A stretch of 18,867 bases of DNA from Clostridia bacterium (GCA_900753285.1 CAADYN010000113.1:1-18867), one strand, 5' to 3'; counted from the stretch's first letter, positions 7,119 to 14,965 are shown. Numbers and translations are program-made. The notes: generated by a model not told the origin, from the letters alone.

Positions 7119-8240
7119 TTACATAAAGAAATTCAAAATCAGTCCGCCGGCTATGACAGACGCTATCTGACCGGACACGTTTACGCCGATAGACTGCATA
7201 AGAAGGAAGTTCTGCGGGTCTTCTTTCAGTCCCATCTTGTGAACGATTCGTCCTGACATGGGGAAAGCGGAAATTCCCGCCGCGCCTATCATGGGGTTAA
7301 TCTTCTTTTTGAGGAAGAGGTTTAAGAATTTCGCGAAGAGCACGCCGCCTGCCGTATCGAAAACGAACGCGACAAGACCGAGCAGAAGTATGAGTATCGT
7401 ATTAAATGTAAGGAACTTCTCGGCGTTCATCTGGGAGGCGATTGTGATTCCGAGGAAGATGGTGATAAGGTTTGCAAGCACCTTCTGAGCCGTCTCGGAG
7501 AGAGAATTGAGCACGCCGCACTCACGAATGAGGTTGCCGAACATGAGGAATCCGATAAGGGAAACCGAGGCGGGAGCGATAAGTCCGGCTACAATGGTGA
7601 TGATTATCGGGAAGAGTATCTTTGTGAGCTTTGAAACCTCTTTGCCGCTGTATTCCATGCGGATCTTGCGTTCTTCCTTTGTGGTAAGGAGACGGATTAC
7701 CGGGGGCTGTATTATCGGAACGAGAGCCATGTACGAGTAAGCCGCCACCATAATGGGAGCAAGAAACTGTGATTTCAGCTTGTTCGCAACGACAATAGCG
7801 GTAGGACCGTCAGCCGCACCGATTATCGCAATGGACGCCGCGTCGCTCTGATCAAAGAAGATTGAAGCAAGGCACAGCGTGAAGAAGATACCGAACTGAG
7901 CCGCCGCGCCGAATATCATAAGCTTTGGGTTCGAGAGCAGAGGTCCGAAGTCTATCATAGCGCCGATACCGATAAACAATATCAGCGGGAACAGCTCGTT
8001 TGCTATGCCCATGTCGAACAGTGTCGTGAGCGCGCCTTCCTCTACGGATCCGTTTGAGAGCACCTGAGTTATCGCACCGGAGTTCGGAAGGTTTACGAGA
8101 ATCGTACCGAAGCCTATCGGAAGAAGAAGCGTAGGCTCCATGTCCTTCTTTATCGCGAGGTAGATGAGCACTCCGCCGATTATCCACATGATAATGTAGC
8201 GGAAATCCATGTCAAGCAGGTTTTTGTATAAAATGTCCAC
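7119..8240 (-). CDS. oadB: Sodium-pump decarboxylase beta subunit
   Basis: A 373-residue, roughly ten-helix membrane protein of the OadB/GcdB/MmdB family. It uses the free energy of decarboxylating carboxybiotin to export Na+. Family signatures are GIGAMIDFGPLLSNPK (91-106), GAADGPTAI (141-149), YSYMALVPIIQPPVIRLLTT (168-187) and the C-terminal SIGVNVSGQIASV (350-362). The beta subunit serves oxaloacetate, methylmalonyl-CoA or glutaconyl-CoA decarboxylases, and the sequence alone does not choose between them. The catalytic carboxyltransferase and biotin carrier are not in this window. Translation starts at GTG 8238-8240 with AAAGG 8 nt upstream. It is the first gene of the operon oadB, oadG-like, trkH, trkA, BNR protein, under the promoter at 8291-8319. 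Confidence 0.95.
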   Translation of the reverse strand: MDILYKNLLDMDFRYIIMWIIGGVLIYLAIKKDMEPTLLLPIGFGTILVNLPNSGAITQVLSNGSVEEGALTTLFDMGIANELFPLILFIGIGAMIDFGPLLSNPKLMIFGAAAQFGIFFTLCLASIFFDQSDAASIAIIGAADGPTAIVVANKLKSQFLAPIMVAAYSYMALVPIIQPPVIRLLTTKEERKIRMEYSGKEVSKLTKILFPIIITIVAGLIAPASVSLIGFLMFGNLIRECGVLNSLSETAQKVLANLITIFLGITIASQMNAEKFLTFNTILILLLGLVAFVFDTAGGVLFAKFLNLFLKKKINPMIGAAGISAFPMSGRIVHKMGLKEDPQNFLLMQSIGVNVSGQIASVIAGGLILNFFM

Positions 8241-8290
8241 GTCTTTACCTTTCAGCTTTACACAGCTATTTTAGATTTATAAACGTAATC

Positions 8291-8319
8291 ATTGTACAAT
8301 ATACATCGCTCTTTGTCAA
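8291..8319 (-). promoter_or_regulatory. Sigma-A promoter of the oadB-trk operon
   Basis: On the minus strand a perfect -35 TTGACA (plus 8314-8319), a 17-bp spacer and -10 TACAAT (plus 8291-8296, one mismatch to TATAAT) place the transcription start near 8284, giving a leader of about 45 nt to the oadB GTG. The -35 is only 18 bp past the stop codon of the upstream GNAT gene. Confidence 0.82.
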
Positions 8320-8337
8320 TAGAAATTGCTATGAGAG

Positions 8338-9153
8338 CTATAAATTAATTTTCTCCGGCAGCGTCAGGTGTGAGGTCAGTGTGTTCCCGCCGACTGTCCT
8401 CTTAAATCCCATCGACTTGTACAGGTGTATTGCCGGAGCGTTGTCCACGTCCACATGAAGCACCATTCCGTTTGGCTTGTTTTCCTCTACCGCCTTCGCA
8501 AGCAGCTTTCTTCCGTATCCCATCCTGCGGCAGTCTTCAAGCACAAGCAAATCAAACGGCTCGTTTTCGTCATAGGTATAGGTCACGTCAATATATCCGA
8601 CAACCTTGCCCTCATGCACCGCGATAAACGTGCGGAAACGATCCTGCGCTTCAAGAACCCTCTCACCCGTCCAGTACACGTCCTTTGTGTGGACCGCACA
8701 GTATTCCTCGGCGTATTTTTCGGAAAGCGGCTCAATACCTGTTGTGTCTATGCCGGAGACAGCGGTTTCAAGCACCATTTTCTGCTGTTCCGTGTCAAAC
8801 TCCGCGCCGTATTCTTCAAGCAGCTCTTTTAAGACGGAATTTTGCGGGTTAAACACAAAGTCCGCGTCATATCCTGGGATACTGTCCGCAAGGTATTGAA
8901 ACGCTTCGGAATAGCTTTCCTTATCGCGTGAGAGGCATTCGAGCATTTCGATGTACTTCTCGTCAGGCAGAACAAGGAAAGAAAACAAACCCGTCATGCA
9001 CCCTTCGGCAAATACTCCGATGACGCGGTTTTTGTCGGGATTCTCAATATGTCTTGTCAGCCGCTCGGTTATTTCGTCCTTCTGCATGGATTCTTCCGGA
9101 AAATCCGAGACAAAATCGCGGCATTCGTCGTATGCTTTGATTATTTTTATCAT
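8338..9153 (-). CDS. Two-domain GNAT family N-acetyltransferase
   Basis: A 271-residue cytosolic protein. Residues about 135-265 form a clear GNAT fold: FIAVHEGKVVGYIDV (176-190, beta strands 2-3), the acetyl-CoA pyrophosphate loop RRMGYGRKLL (209-218) and DNAPAIHLYKSMGF (237-250, motif B). Residues 1-130 look like a second, degenerate GNAT-like half (VIGVFAEGCMTGLFSFLV at 44-61) without an R/Q-x-x-G-x-G/A loop, as in other tandem-GNAT proteins. The acceptor could be an antibiotic, an amino acid or a protein N terminus; the sequence does not say. GGAG lies 7 nt before the ATG, which supports the start. No terminator separates it from the oadB promoter, and it is separated from the ACT gene upstream by 104 nt containing a nested inverted repeat. 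Confidence 0.85.
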   Translation of the reverse strand: MIKIIKAYDECRDFVSDFPEESMQKDEITERLTRHIENPDKNRVIGVFAEGCMTGLFSFLVLPDEKYIEMLECLSRDKESYSEAFQYLADSIPGYDADFVFNPQNSVLKELLEEYGAEFDTEQQKMVLETAVSGIDTTGIEPLSEKYAEEYCAVHTKDVYWTGERVLEAQDRFRTFIAVHEGKVVGYIDVTYTYDENEPFDLLVLEDCRRMGYGRKLLAKAVEENKPNGMVLHVDVDNAPAIHLYKSMGFKRTVGGNTLTSHLTLPEKINL

Positions 9154-9167
9154 TTTAGCTCCATAGA

Positions 9168-9243
9168 AAAGACAGACCGCATCAAGCCGGAAGGATATTC
9201 TGAATTAAATCAGAAGTTTCCTAAGCCTGCGCCGCCTGTCTTT
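9168..9243. repeat. Nested inverted repeat between ACT and GNAT genes
   Basis: AAAGACAG at 9168-9175 is perfectly complementary to CTGTCTTT at 9236-9243. At the centre TTCTGA (9198-9203) pairs with TCAGAA (9210-9215). The two arms between these points (around 9176-9197 and 9216-9235) are partly complementary, with GCC/GGC and AGGA/TCCT matches. On the minus strand the outer stem ends in TCTTTTCT, so the RNA could act as a weak terminator or processing stem-loop after the ACT gene. This is the only notable content of the 104-bp gap. Confidence 0.5.
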
Positions 9244-9257
9244 ACGTTACTTAATTA

Positions 9258-9665
9258 TTACAGCACGTTTATTCCGTTGTCGCGGAGCAGCTTTTCAACC
9301 TCTTCGTTGTTCTCCACTCTGAACACAACAAACGCCTTGCCCTCTTCGGTGGATGTGAACGCGTAAAGGTATTCGACAGCCACGTCAGCCTTGTTTATTA
9401 CTCCGAGAAGCTGAGAAAGTCCGCCCTTGCAGTCGGGAATCTGCGCGCCTACAACATCCGTTACGTTGACGATTTTGCCTTCCTGAGAGAGTGCAAGAGC
9501 AGCCGCCCTCGGATCGCTCACTATCAGACGGAGTATGCCGTAGGACTGTGTGTCCGCGATACTGAACGCGCGAATGTCGATGTTGTTCTTCGCGAGTATC
9601 TCCGTTATCGCAAAAAGAGAACCGTTTTTGTTTTCCGCAAATACTGATAACTGTTTTACTGACAT
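9258..9665 (-). CDS. Tandem ACT-domain protein
   Basis: A 135-residue cytosolic protein made only of two ACT domains (about residues 3-68 and 70-135), with typical openings VKQLSVFAENKNGSLFAI and GGLSQLLGVINKADVAVEY. ACT domains bind amino acids or similar small ligands and regulate partner enzymes. This stand-alone double-ACT type is commonly encoded next to phenylacetate-CoA ligase and indolepyruvate:ferredoxin oxidoreductase genes in anaerobes, so a role in sensing aromatic amino acids or their keto acids is a reasonable inference. It follows paaK by 39-40 nt with its own strong GGAGGAAG ribosome binding site, so both are probably on one transcript. Ligand specificity cannot be read from the sequence. 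Confidence 0.88.
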   Translation of the reverse strand: MSVKQLSVFAENKNGSLFAITEILAKNNIDIRAFSIADTQSYGILRLIVSDPRAAALALSQEGKIVNVTDVVGAQIPDCKGGLSQLLGVINKADVAVEYLYAFTSTEEGKAFVVFRVENNEEVEKLLRDNGINVL

Positions 9666-9704
9666 TGTTTGCTTCCTCCGATGTATTTTTTATAATATAT
9701 TAGC

Positions 9705-11009
9705 TTAGTTGTTGTACAGCTTACGTCTGTCTATTACTCTGACCGCCTTGCCTTCGCTGCGTGTGATGGATTTCGGCTCGACTATGGAAACCTTTGCGAA
9801 TATGCCGAGCACGGATTTCAGCGCGTTTGTTACCTCTTCCTCGATGCGGCTTATGTGAGTTACGGTGTCTCCGAATAATTCCGGCGTCATCTCGACAAGC
9901 ACCTCTATCGAGTCGGTAGTTCCGAGACGGTCTACGATTATCTGGTAATTTGACGTAAGTCCGAGACGGATTAAAACTCCTTCTATCTGCGACGGGAACA
10001 CGTTGACGCCCTTTATAATGAGCATATCGTCGCTTCGTCCCATGGGCTTTGACATCTTCACAAACGTGCGTCCGCATGAGCATTTCTCACGGTGAAGCAC
10101 GGCTATATCCTTTGTGCGGTATCTCAGGAGCGGGAAAGCCTCTTTTGTTACTGACGTGAACACTATCTCGCCCTTTTCTCCGTCGGGAAGAACCTTTCCT
10201 GTAGCGGGATCTATCGCTTCGGCGATGAAGTGGTCCTCGTTTATGTGCATTCCCGTCTGTTCCTCGCACTCGTACGCAACGCCGGGACCGGAAAGCTCCG
10301 TCAGTCCGTATATATCGTATGCTTTGATTCCGAGCTTATTCTCGATATCGCGGCGCATTTCTTCCGTCCACGCTTCCGCTCCGAATATGCCGGCTTTGAG
10401 CTTAATCTTGTCGCGGAGTCCGTTTTCTTCGATGGATTCCGCAAGATACGCGGCGTATGAGGGGGTACAACAGAGTATGGTCGAGCCGAGGTCTGTCATG
10501 AACTGGAGCTGTCTTTCCGTGTTGCCCGAGGACATGGGGAGCGTGAGACTGCCGAGCTTCTGTGAACCGCCGTTGAGACCGAATCCGCCCGTGAACAAGC
10601 CGTAGCCGTAGCATATCTGCACAATATCCTCTCGGGTTCCGCCTGCCGCTACAATAGCTCTCGCACAGCAGTCTTCCCAGAGGTCGATATCGTTCTGGGT
10701 ATAAAACGCGATAACTCTCTTTCCCGTTGTGCCGGAGGTCGAGTGGATTCTTATGCAGTCGGACAGGGGTGCTGACATAAGTCCGTACGGATAAGCCTCG
10801 CGGAGGTCGTCCTTTGTCACAAACGGGAGCTTCCACAGGTCGTCTGCGGATTTTATATCCCCATACTCGACGCCCTTGTCTTTCATTTTATTTCTGTAGT
10901 ATTCGCAGTTGTCCCACACCCTTTTTACGGTTTTGACAAGTCTTTCGTCCTGCCATGCGCGTATTTGCTCGGGTGAGGCGCATTCTATATCCTTTTGGTA
11001 GTACATCAT
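9705..11009 (-). CDS. paaK: Phenylacetate-CoA ligase family enzyme
   Basis: A 434-residue ATP-dependent, AMP-forming acyl-CoA ligase of the PaaK family, which activates phenylacetate or related arylacetates to the CoA thioester. Motifs in order: P-loop HSTSGTTGKR (89-98), GIFGAEAW (207-214), the adenylate motif YGLTEL (234-239), YRTKD (297-301), the CSCGR metal-like motif (310-314), the hinge GRSDDMLIIKG (324-334) with Lys333, and the C-terminal domain (about 335-434) ending SEGKAVRVIDRRKL. The length matches the family (about 430). Two adjacent ATGs (11009 and 11006) are possible. AAAGG sits 4 nt before the first and 7 nt before the second, so the second is slightly favoured. Co-transcribed with the ACT protein. 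In fermenters it often works with IorAB to make ATP from arylacetyl-CoA; iorAB are not in the window. Confidence 0.92.
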   Translation of the reverse strand: MMYYQKDIECASPEQIRAWQDERLVKTVKRVWDNCEYYRNKMKDKGVEYGDIKSADDLWKLPFVTKDDLREAYPYGLMSAPLSDCIRIHSTSGTTGKRVIAFYTQNDIDLWEDCCARAIVAAGGTREDIVQICYGYGLFTGGFGLNGGSQKLGSLTLPMSSGNTERQLQFMTDLGSTILCCTPSYAAYLAESIEENGLRDKIKLKAGIFGAEAWTEEMRRDIENKLGIKAYDIYGLTELSGPGVAYECEEQTGMHINEDHFIAEAIDPATGKVLPDGEKGEIVFTSVTKEAFPLLRYRTKDIAVLHREKCSCGRTFVKMSKPMGRSDDMLIIKGVNVFPSQIEGVLIRLGLTSNYQIIVDRLGTTDSIEVLVEMTPELFGDTVTHISRIEEEVTNALKSVLGIFAKVSIVEPKSITRSEGKAVRVIDRRKLYNN

Positions 11010-11055
11010 TGAGCCTTTCGCTGTGTTTTCGGTTATTTTTTCATGTTCTGTGTAT

Positions 11056-11085
11056 ATTATACCTTTTTCAGTCCGCGTGTGTCAA
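11056..11085 (-). promoter_or_regulatory. Sigma-A promoter of paaK-ACT
   Basis: On the minus strand -35 TTGACA (plus 11080-11085), an 18-bp spacer and -10 TATAAT (plus 11056-11061) are both perfect hexamers. The transcription start is near 11049, leaving a leader of about 40 nt. Confidence 0.83.
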
Positions 11086-11099
11086 GAGGATTTTCTTCT

Positions 11100-11192
11100 T
11101 CCGAAAAATTTGTGAAACTTCTCAGAATTAATGCAGCCGCAAATACTGCTGTGCATTTACTTTGAGAAGTGTCATCCGAAAAATTTATGAAA
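11100..11192. promoter_or_regulatory. Direct and inverted repeats in divergent control region
   Basis: Two 18-bp direct repeats (TCCGAAAAATTTGTGAAA at 11100-11117 and TCCGAAAAATTTATGAAA at 11175-11192) match at 17 of 18 positions. Between them ACTTCTCA (11117-11124) is perfectly inverted as TGAGAAGT (11163-11170). Inside that, ATGCA (11131-11135) pairs with TGCAT (11152-11156). Repeat 1 lies 14 bp upstream of the paaK -35 and repeat 2 lies 7 bp upstream of the rbsK -35. This is the geometry expected of a shared activator or repressor site. Confidence 0.6.
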
Positions 11193-11199
11193 ATACCGT

Positions 11200-11228
11200 T
11201 TGCAATTGCTATGATATCGTGATATAAT
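11200..11228 (+). promoter_or_regulatory. Sigma-A promoter of the rbsK operon
   Basis: -35 TTGCAA (11200-11205), a 17-bp spacer and -10 TATAAT (11223-11228) preceded by TG (11220-11221) as an extended -10. The transcription start is near 11235. That excludes the in-frame ATG at 11234 as the usual start and supports ATG 11279. Confidence 0.7.
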
Positions 11229-11278
11229 GTAGAATGAAAGAAAGTATAGTTATAAAATATGGTTTTAAGAGGTTTTTT

Positions 11279-12274
11279 ATGAAAAAACAGAGAATACTTG
11301 TAGTGTCGAGCGCAAACATCGACTTTGTTCAAAGAATGCGCCGGATGCCGTATTCGGGTGAGACCGTATGCGAACCGGAGCTTGGATATTCTTACGTTCC
11401 CGGGGGAAAGGGTGCAAACAGTGCCGTTGCTTTCGCGAGAATGGGTGCGGACTGTGTTTTCCAGTGCAAGCTCGGACGCGACTCCAACGCGAAAAGACTT
11501 ATCTCCTTCTATCAGCGTGAAGGAATTGACACAAGATATATAAAGGAAGACGAAAACTCCGCCACGGGTCTTGCTTCCATCCTCGTCGAGGACAACGGCA
11601 AGAACAGAATCATAGTTTATCCCGGCGCGAACATGACAATGACAGCGGACGACATCGAGGATGGATTCACCTGCTACCCCGACGCGGTTTATCTCCAGTT
11701 CGAGATTCCGGATGAAGCCGCCATTGAAGCCACACGCCGCGCAAACGAAGAGGGCATTCCCGTATTCATCGACGCGGGTCCGGCAAGGCTCGATTTCCCG
11801 CTCTCACGCCTCGGCAAGATTGAGATTTTCTCCCCCAACGAAAGCGAAACAAGGGTATTCACCGGAATCGCTCCCACGTCGGAGGAAAACGCGCTCAGAG
11901 CCGCCATAAAGCTCTCGTCCATGGTTGACGCGAAGTATATTGTAATAAAGCTCGGAGACCGCGGCTCGTTCATCTACGACAAGAAAGAATACTACGTAAT
12001 CCCGTCGGAAAAGGTTGACGTTGTCGACACCACTGCCGCAGGAGACGTATTCACCGCAGTCATGACATATGTTTACCTCAGCAACAAGAACATTATCTCG
12101 GCGGTAAAGTACGCAACCTGCGCGGCGGCTCTTTCCGTGACAAAAGCGGGAGCGTCCTCTTCCATCCCGACAAGAGCAGAGGTCATAGCCTACGCGAAGA
12201 ACAAGGTAGCGGCTGAAAACGGAACTGCCGACAACGCGGACGCCGTAGTAAAAGACGAAGCAGAGGAGAAATAA
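11279..12274 (+). CDS. rbsK: Ribokinase (PfkB family sugar kinase)
   Basis: A 331-residue PfkB-family kinase, most like ribokinase, which phosphorylates D-ribose to ribose 5-phosphate with ATP. Motifs: SSANIDF (10-16), the PfkB signature GGKGANSAVAFARMGA (42-57), NESE (187-190) and the ATP/anion-hole signature DTTAAGDVF (250-258) with the catalytic Asp256. The last 20 residues or so form an acidic tail (DAVVKDEAEEK) beyond the usual end of the family. I chose ATG 11279 because AAGAGG lies 6 nt upstream; the longer reading frame from 11234 begins at the predicted transcription start and adds 15 residues with no homology value. No ribose transporter is nearby, so a role in nucleoside salvage is possible. 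The next gene starts on the base after the stop codon. Confidence 0.85.
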   Translation: MKKQRILVVSSANIDFVQRMRRMPYSGETVCEPELGYSYVPGGKGANSAVAFARMGADCVFQCKLGRDSNAKRLISFYQREGIDTRYIKEDENSATGLASILVEDNGKNRIIVYPGANMTMTADDIEDGFTCYPDAVYLQFEIPDEAAIEATRRANEEGIPVFIDAGPARLDFPLSRLGKIEIFSPNESETRVFTGIAPTSEENALRAAIKLSSMVDAKYIVIKLGDRGSFIYDKKEYYVIPSEKVDVVDTTAAGDVFTAVMTYVYLSNKNIISAVKYATCAAALSVTKAGASSSIPTRAEVIAYAKNKVAAENGTADNADAVVKDEAEEK

Positions 12275-12703
12275 ATGATAATAGTCGGAATAGACTTCGG
12301 AGACGCGCGCACGGGAATTGCGGTCTGCGACAAATACGAGATGATGGCGACGGAAGCAGGATGCGTTCACGCGGATTCATACAAAAAGGCTCTCGCGGCT
12401 GTCGGAGAAAAGGTCATCGAGCTTAAAGCCGAGCTTATAGTCGTAGGAAATCCCATAAACATGGACGGCTCGCAAGGCTCAAGAAGCGAGAAGTGCAAGG
12501 CGTTCGCAAGGGAGCTGTCGGAGCTTACCGGAATTCCCACCGAGATGTACGACGAGAGGCTCACCACAGTCTCCGCGCACAAGATACTGAACGACAACAA
12601 CGTCAGGGGCAAAAAACGCAAGGCAACCGTAGACGCCCTCTCCGCAAGGCTCATACTTGAAGACTATCTGAGACTGCGCAAGAACAGGCAAAACGCTGAC
12701 TAA
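12275..12703 (+). CDS. ruvX: RuvX/YqgF Holliday-junction resolvase family nuclease
   Basis: A 142-residue RNase H-fold protein of the YqgF/RuvX family, involved in 16S rRNA 5'-end maturation in E. coli and proposed as a Holliday-junction resolvase. Visible: the first catalytic Asp in GIDFGDARTG (Asp7), the strand VVGNPINMDGSQGSR (56-70), YDERLTT (92-98, Glu94) and the last catalytic Asp in VDALSA (Asp120). Length is normal for the family (about 140). The ATG immediately follows the rbsK TAA with no gap, and its ribosome binding site (GAGGAGAA) is inside the end of rbsK, so translation should be coupled. Confidence 0.93.
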   Translation: MIIVGIDFGDARTGIAVCDKYEMMATEAGCVHADSYKKALAAVGEKVIELKAELIVVGNPINMDGSQGSRSEKCKAFARELSELTGIPTEMYDERLTTVSAHKILNDNNVRGKKRKATVDALSARLILEDYLRLRKNRQNAD

Positions 12704-12751
12704 ATCAAACGACTAAGTCAAAAAATTTACTTAACATAAAGGAGACACACA

Positions 12752-14086
12752 ATGAATAACGAAATCTCATGCGAAACCATGAAAAAGCTCGACGCGTACT
12801 GTGAAAAGGACGTTGTCCGCAGAGCGCTCACCTCGGTTTTCTCAAAGACCAACATGAACGACATGGCGTTTAGCACCTCCAAGGCTAAGGTCAACCAGTT
12901 CATTTTCTCCATTGACAACAAGACCATGGGTGCGACAAGCCAGAACGCAAGCGGCAGATGCTGGCTCTTTGCAGCGACAAACGTACTCCGTGAAATCGTT
13001 GCAAAGAAGCTGAATCTTGAATCCTTTGAGCTTTCTCAGTCGTACCTCGCATTTTGGGATAAGTTTGAGAGAATCAACTACTACATCGACTCCGTAATCG
13101 CAACCGCAAATGAAGCCGCAAGCTCCCGCGTTGTAGACTACATCGTTGCTACAGGCGTGCATGACGGCGGTCAGTGGGATATGTTCGTAAACCTCGTAAC
13201 AAAGTACGGCGTTGTACCTAAGGTAGCTTATCCCGAAACCTTCCAGTCCTCAAACACCGGCAACGTAAACCGTCACATCAACAACTATCTGAGAGCTAAA
13301 ACTCCCGAGCTGAGACGTCTTGCCGCTGCCGGAGAAGAAGAAAAGCTCACCGCGCTCAGAGAAGAAATGCTCGAGAAGACATACTCCTTCCTCTGCGCCT
13401 GCTACGACGTTCCCCCGACGGAATTCGACTTTGAATACAAGGACAAGGACGGCAAGGTATTCGTTGAAAGAGGTCTCACACCGAAGACATTCACAGAAAA
13501 ATACATCGGAACATTCCTCGACGACTATGTTTCCGTAATCAACGCTCCCACGGAGGATAAGCCTTTTGACAAGACCTACACCGTAAAATTCCTCGGCAAC
13601 ATCGTCGGCGGCAAGAAGGTCTGCTACCTCAACCTCACTATCGAGGAAATGAAGGAGCTTGTTATAAAGCAGCTTAAGGACGGCGAGCTTGTTTGGTTCG
13701 GAAGCGACTGCGGCAAGTACGGCGACGGTGCAAAGGCTGCATGGGATCCCGAGCAGTATGACGACGCGGCTCTCACAGGTCTTGACTCCGCTATCACAAA
13801 GGAAGACATGCTGAACTACCACGTAAGCCAGATGAACCACGCTATGGTAATCACCGGCGTAAACCTCGACCCCGACACAGGAAAGCCCACAAGATGGAAG
13901 ATAGAAAACAGCTGGGGCGCAAACGGAGCTAACCAGGGATATCACATCGCGTCCGACAAGTGGTTTGACGAGTTCGTATTCCAGGCAGTTATCAACAAGA
14001 AGTATCTCGGCGAAAAGGCGGCTCTTCTTGACGGAGAAATGACCGAGCTTGAGCCTTGGGACCCGATGGGAAGCCTTGCAGACTGA
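12752..14086 (+). CDS. pepC: C1B aminopeptidase / bleomycin hydrolase
   Basis: A 444-residue cytosolic papain-like cysteine aminopeptidase of the PepC/bleomycin hydrolase family (MEROPS C1B). These enzymes trim N-terminal residues from peptides inside a hexameric cage. The catalytic set is complete: the oxyanion Gln64 and nucleophile Cys70 in QNASGRCWLFA (64-74), His363 in MNHAM (361-365) and Asn386 in IENSWG (384-389). The C terminus WDPMGSLAD matches the family pattern in which the last residues reach into the active site. AAAGGAG lies 7 nt before the ATG. It follows ruvX by 48 nt with no terminator, so it probably belongs to the rbsK transcript. The downstream gene overlaps its stop-codon region through a shared TGAGG ribosome binding site. 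Confidence 0.95.
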   Translation: MNNEISCETMKKLDAYCEKDVVRRALTSVFSKTNMNDMAFSTSKAKVNQFIFSIDNKTMGATSQNASGRCWLFAATNVLREIVAKKLNLESFELSQSYLAFWDKFERINYYIDSVIATANEAASSRVVDYIVATGVHDGGQWDMFVNLVTKYGVVPKVAYPETFQSSNTGNVNRHINNYLRAKTPELRRLAAAGEEEKLTALREEMLEKTYSFLCACYDVPPTEFDFEYKDKDGKVFVERGLTPKTFTEKYIGTFLDDYVSVINAPTEDKPFDKTYTVKFLGNIVGGKKVCYLNLTIEEMKELVIKQLKDGELVWFGSDCGKYGDGAKAAWDPEQYDDAALTGLDSAITKEDMLNYHVSQMNHAMVITGVNLDPDTGKPTRWKIENSWGANGANQGYHIASDKWFDEFVFQAVINKKYLGEKAALLDGEMTELEPWDPMGSLAD

Positions 14087-14096
14087 GGTAAAACCG

Positions 14097-14954
14097 ATGC
14101 TGAACTGCTACAAAGGCAACCTTCATATGCACACTGCCCTCTCGGACGGCGCTCTCACTCCCGAAGAGGCTGTGCTGAAATACAAAAAGGCGGGATATGA
14201 TTTTCTCGCGCTGACCGACCACTGGGTACAGTCCGAAAACGGCTACATGAGCGGAGTTACAATGCTCTCCGGCTGTGAATACGACTTCGGACGCAATACA
14301 GTCGAGGGTGTGTACCATGTTGTCGGCATAGGCTTTGAGTCCGACCCCGGAATCACACGCGGCGACGGAGTTAAAACCGCTATCGAGAAGATACATAAGG
14401 CAGGCGGAGTCGCTGACATTGCGCATCCGGCATGGTCGATGAACACCGTTGATCAGCTCATGAACGCTGCGGATGCGGACTACACCGAAATATTCAACTC
14501 CGTGTCCGATCTTCCCGCGAATTGCAGACCGTACTCGGGAGAGGTCATAGACAAATGCGCGGCAAGGGGACTTATATTCCCGATGGCAGGCGTTGACGAC
14601 TCTCACTGGTACAAAACGGAGTTCGCGCGCAGCTTCATCTACCTCTTTGCGGAAGAATGCTCGCCCGAGGCTGTAAAGGACGCTCTGTTCAGAGGAAACT
14701 TCTACGCATCGCAGGGTCCGAGACTCAGTGTGTTCCGTGCGGACGACAGAATAGTTGTCGACTGCCCCAAAGAAGACGGCATTGAGATAGCCACATTCTT
14801 CACCGACACCGTATGGGAGGACGAGCGCTCCGTTGTAGGCGAAAACCTCACTCACATCGAGCACAGGCTGAGAGGACATGAGACTTTCATCCGTGTTGAA
14901 GTGAGAAACAAACGCGGAGAAATCGGCTGGAGCCAGATAATCAAGCTGAACTAA
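14097..14954 (+). CDS. PHP-domain metal-dependent phosphoesterase
   Basis: A 285-residue PHP-domain protein. The metal ligands of the polymerase-and-histidinol-phosphatase fold are all visible: HMH (His10, His12), Asp17, TDH (Asp41, His42), Glu61 in GCEYD, His110 in AHPAW, and VDDSH (Asp167/Asp168, His170). Residues about 215-285 form a beta-rich C-terminal extension. Stand-alone PHP proteins of this size are trinuclear-metal phosphoesterases acting on nucleotides, histidinol phosphate or other small phosphates; the substrate here is not evident. The start is set at ATG 14097 because GAGG (14085-14088), overlapping the pepC TGA, lies 8 nt upstream; a longer frame from 14049 would overlap pepC and adds nothing conserved. 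It is the last gene of the operon, 11 nt before the terminator at 14966-15006. Confidence 0.88.
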   Translation: MLNCYKGNLHMHTALSDGALTPEEAVLKYKKAGYDFLALTDHWVQSENGYMSGVTMLSGCEYDFGRNTVEGVYHVVGIGFESDPGITRGDGVKTAIEKIHKAGGVADIAHPAWSMNTVDQLMNAADADYTEIFNSVSDLPANCRPYSGEVIDKCAARGLIFPMAGVDDSHWYKTEFARSFIYLFAEECSPEAVKDALFRGNFYASQGPRLSVFRADDRIVVDCPKEDGIEIATFFTDTVWEDERSVVGENLTHIEHRLRGHETFIRVEVRNKRGEIGWSQIIKLN

Positions 14955-14965
14955 ACTGAATAAAG

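Noticed and set aside
12704..12751. Terminator between ruvX and pepC
   Set aside because: Only a 5-bp TAAGT/ACTTA match is present, with no GC-rich stem, so read-through is more likely.
13250..13945. A 231-codon minus-strand frame opposite pepC
   Set aside because: It is antisense to the complete, motif-rich pepC and has no independent support.
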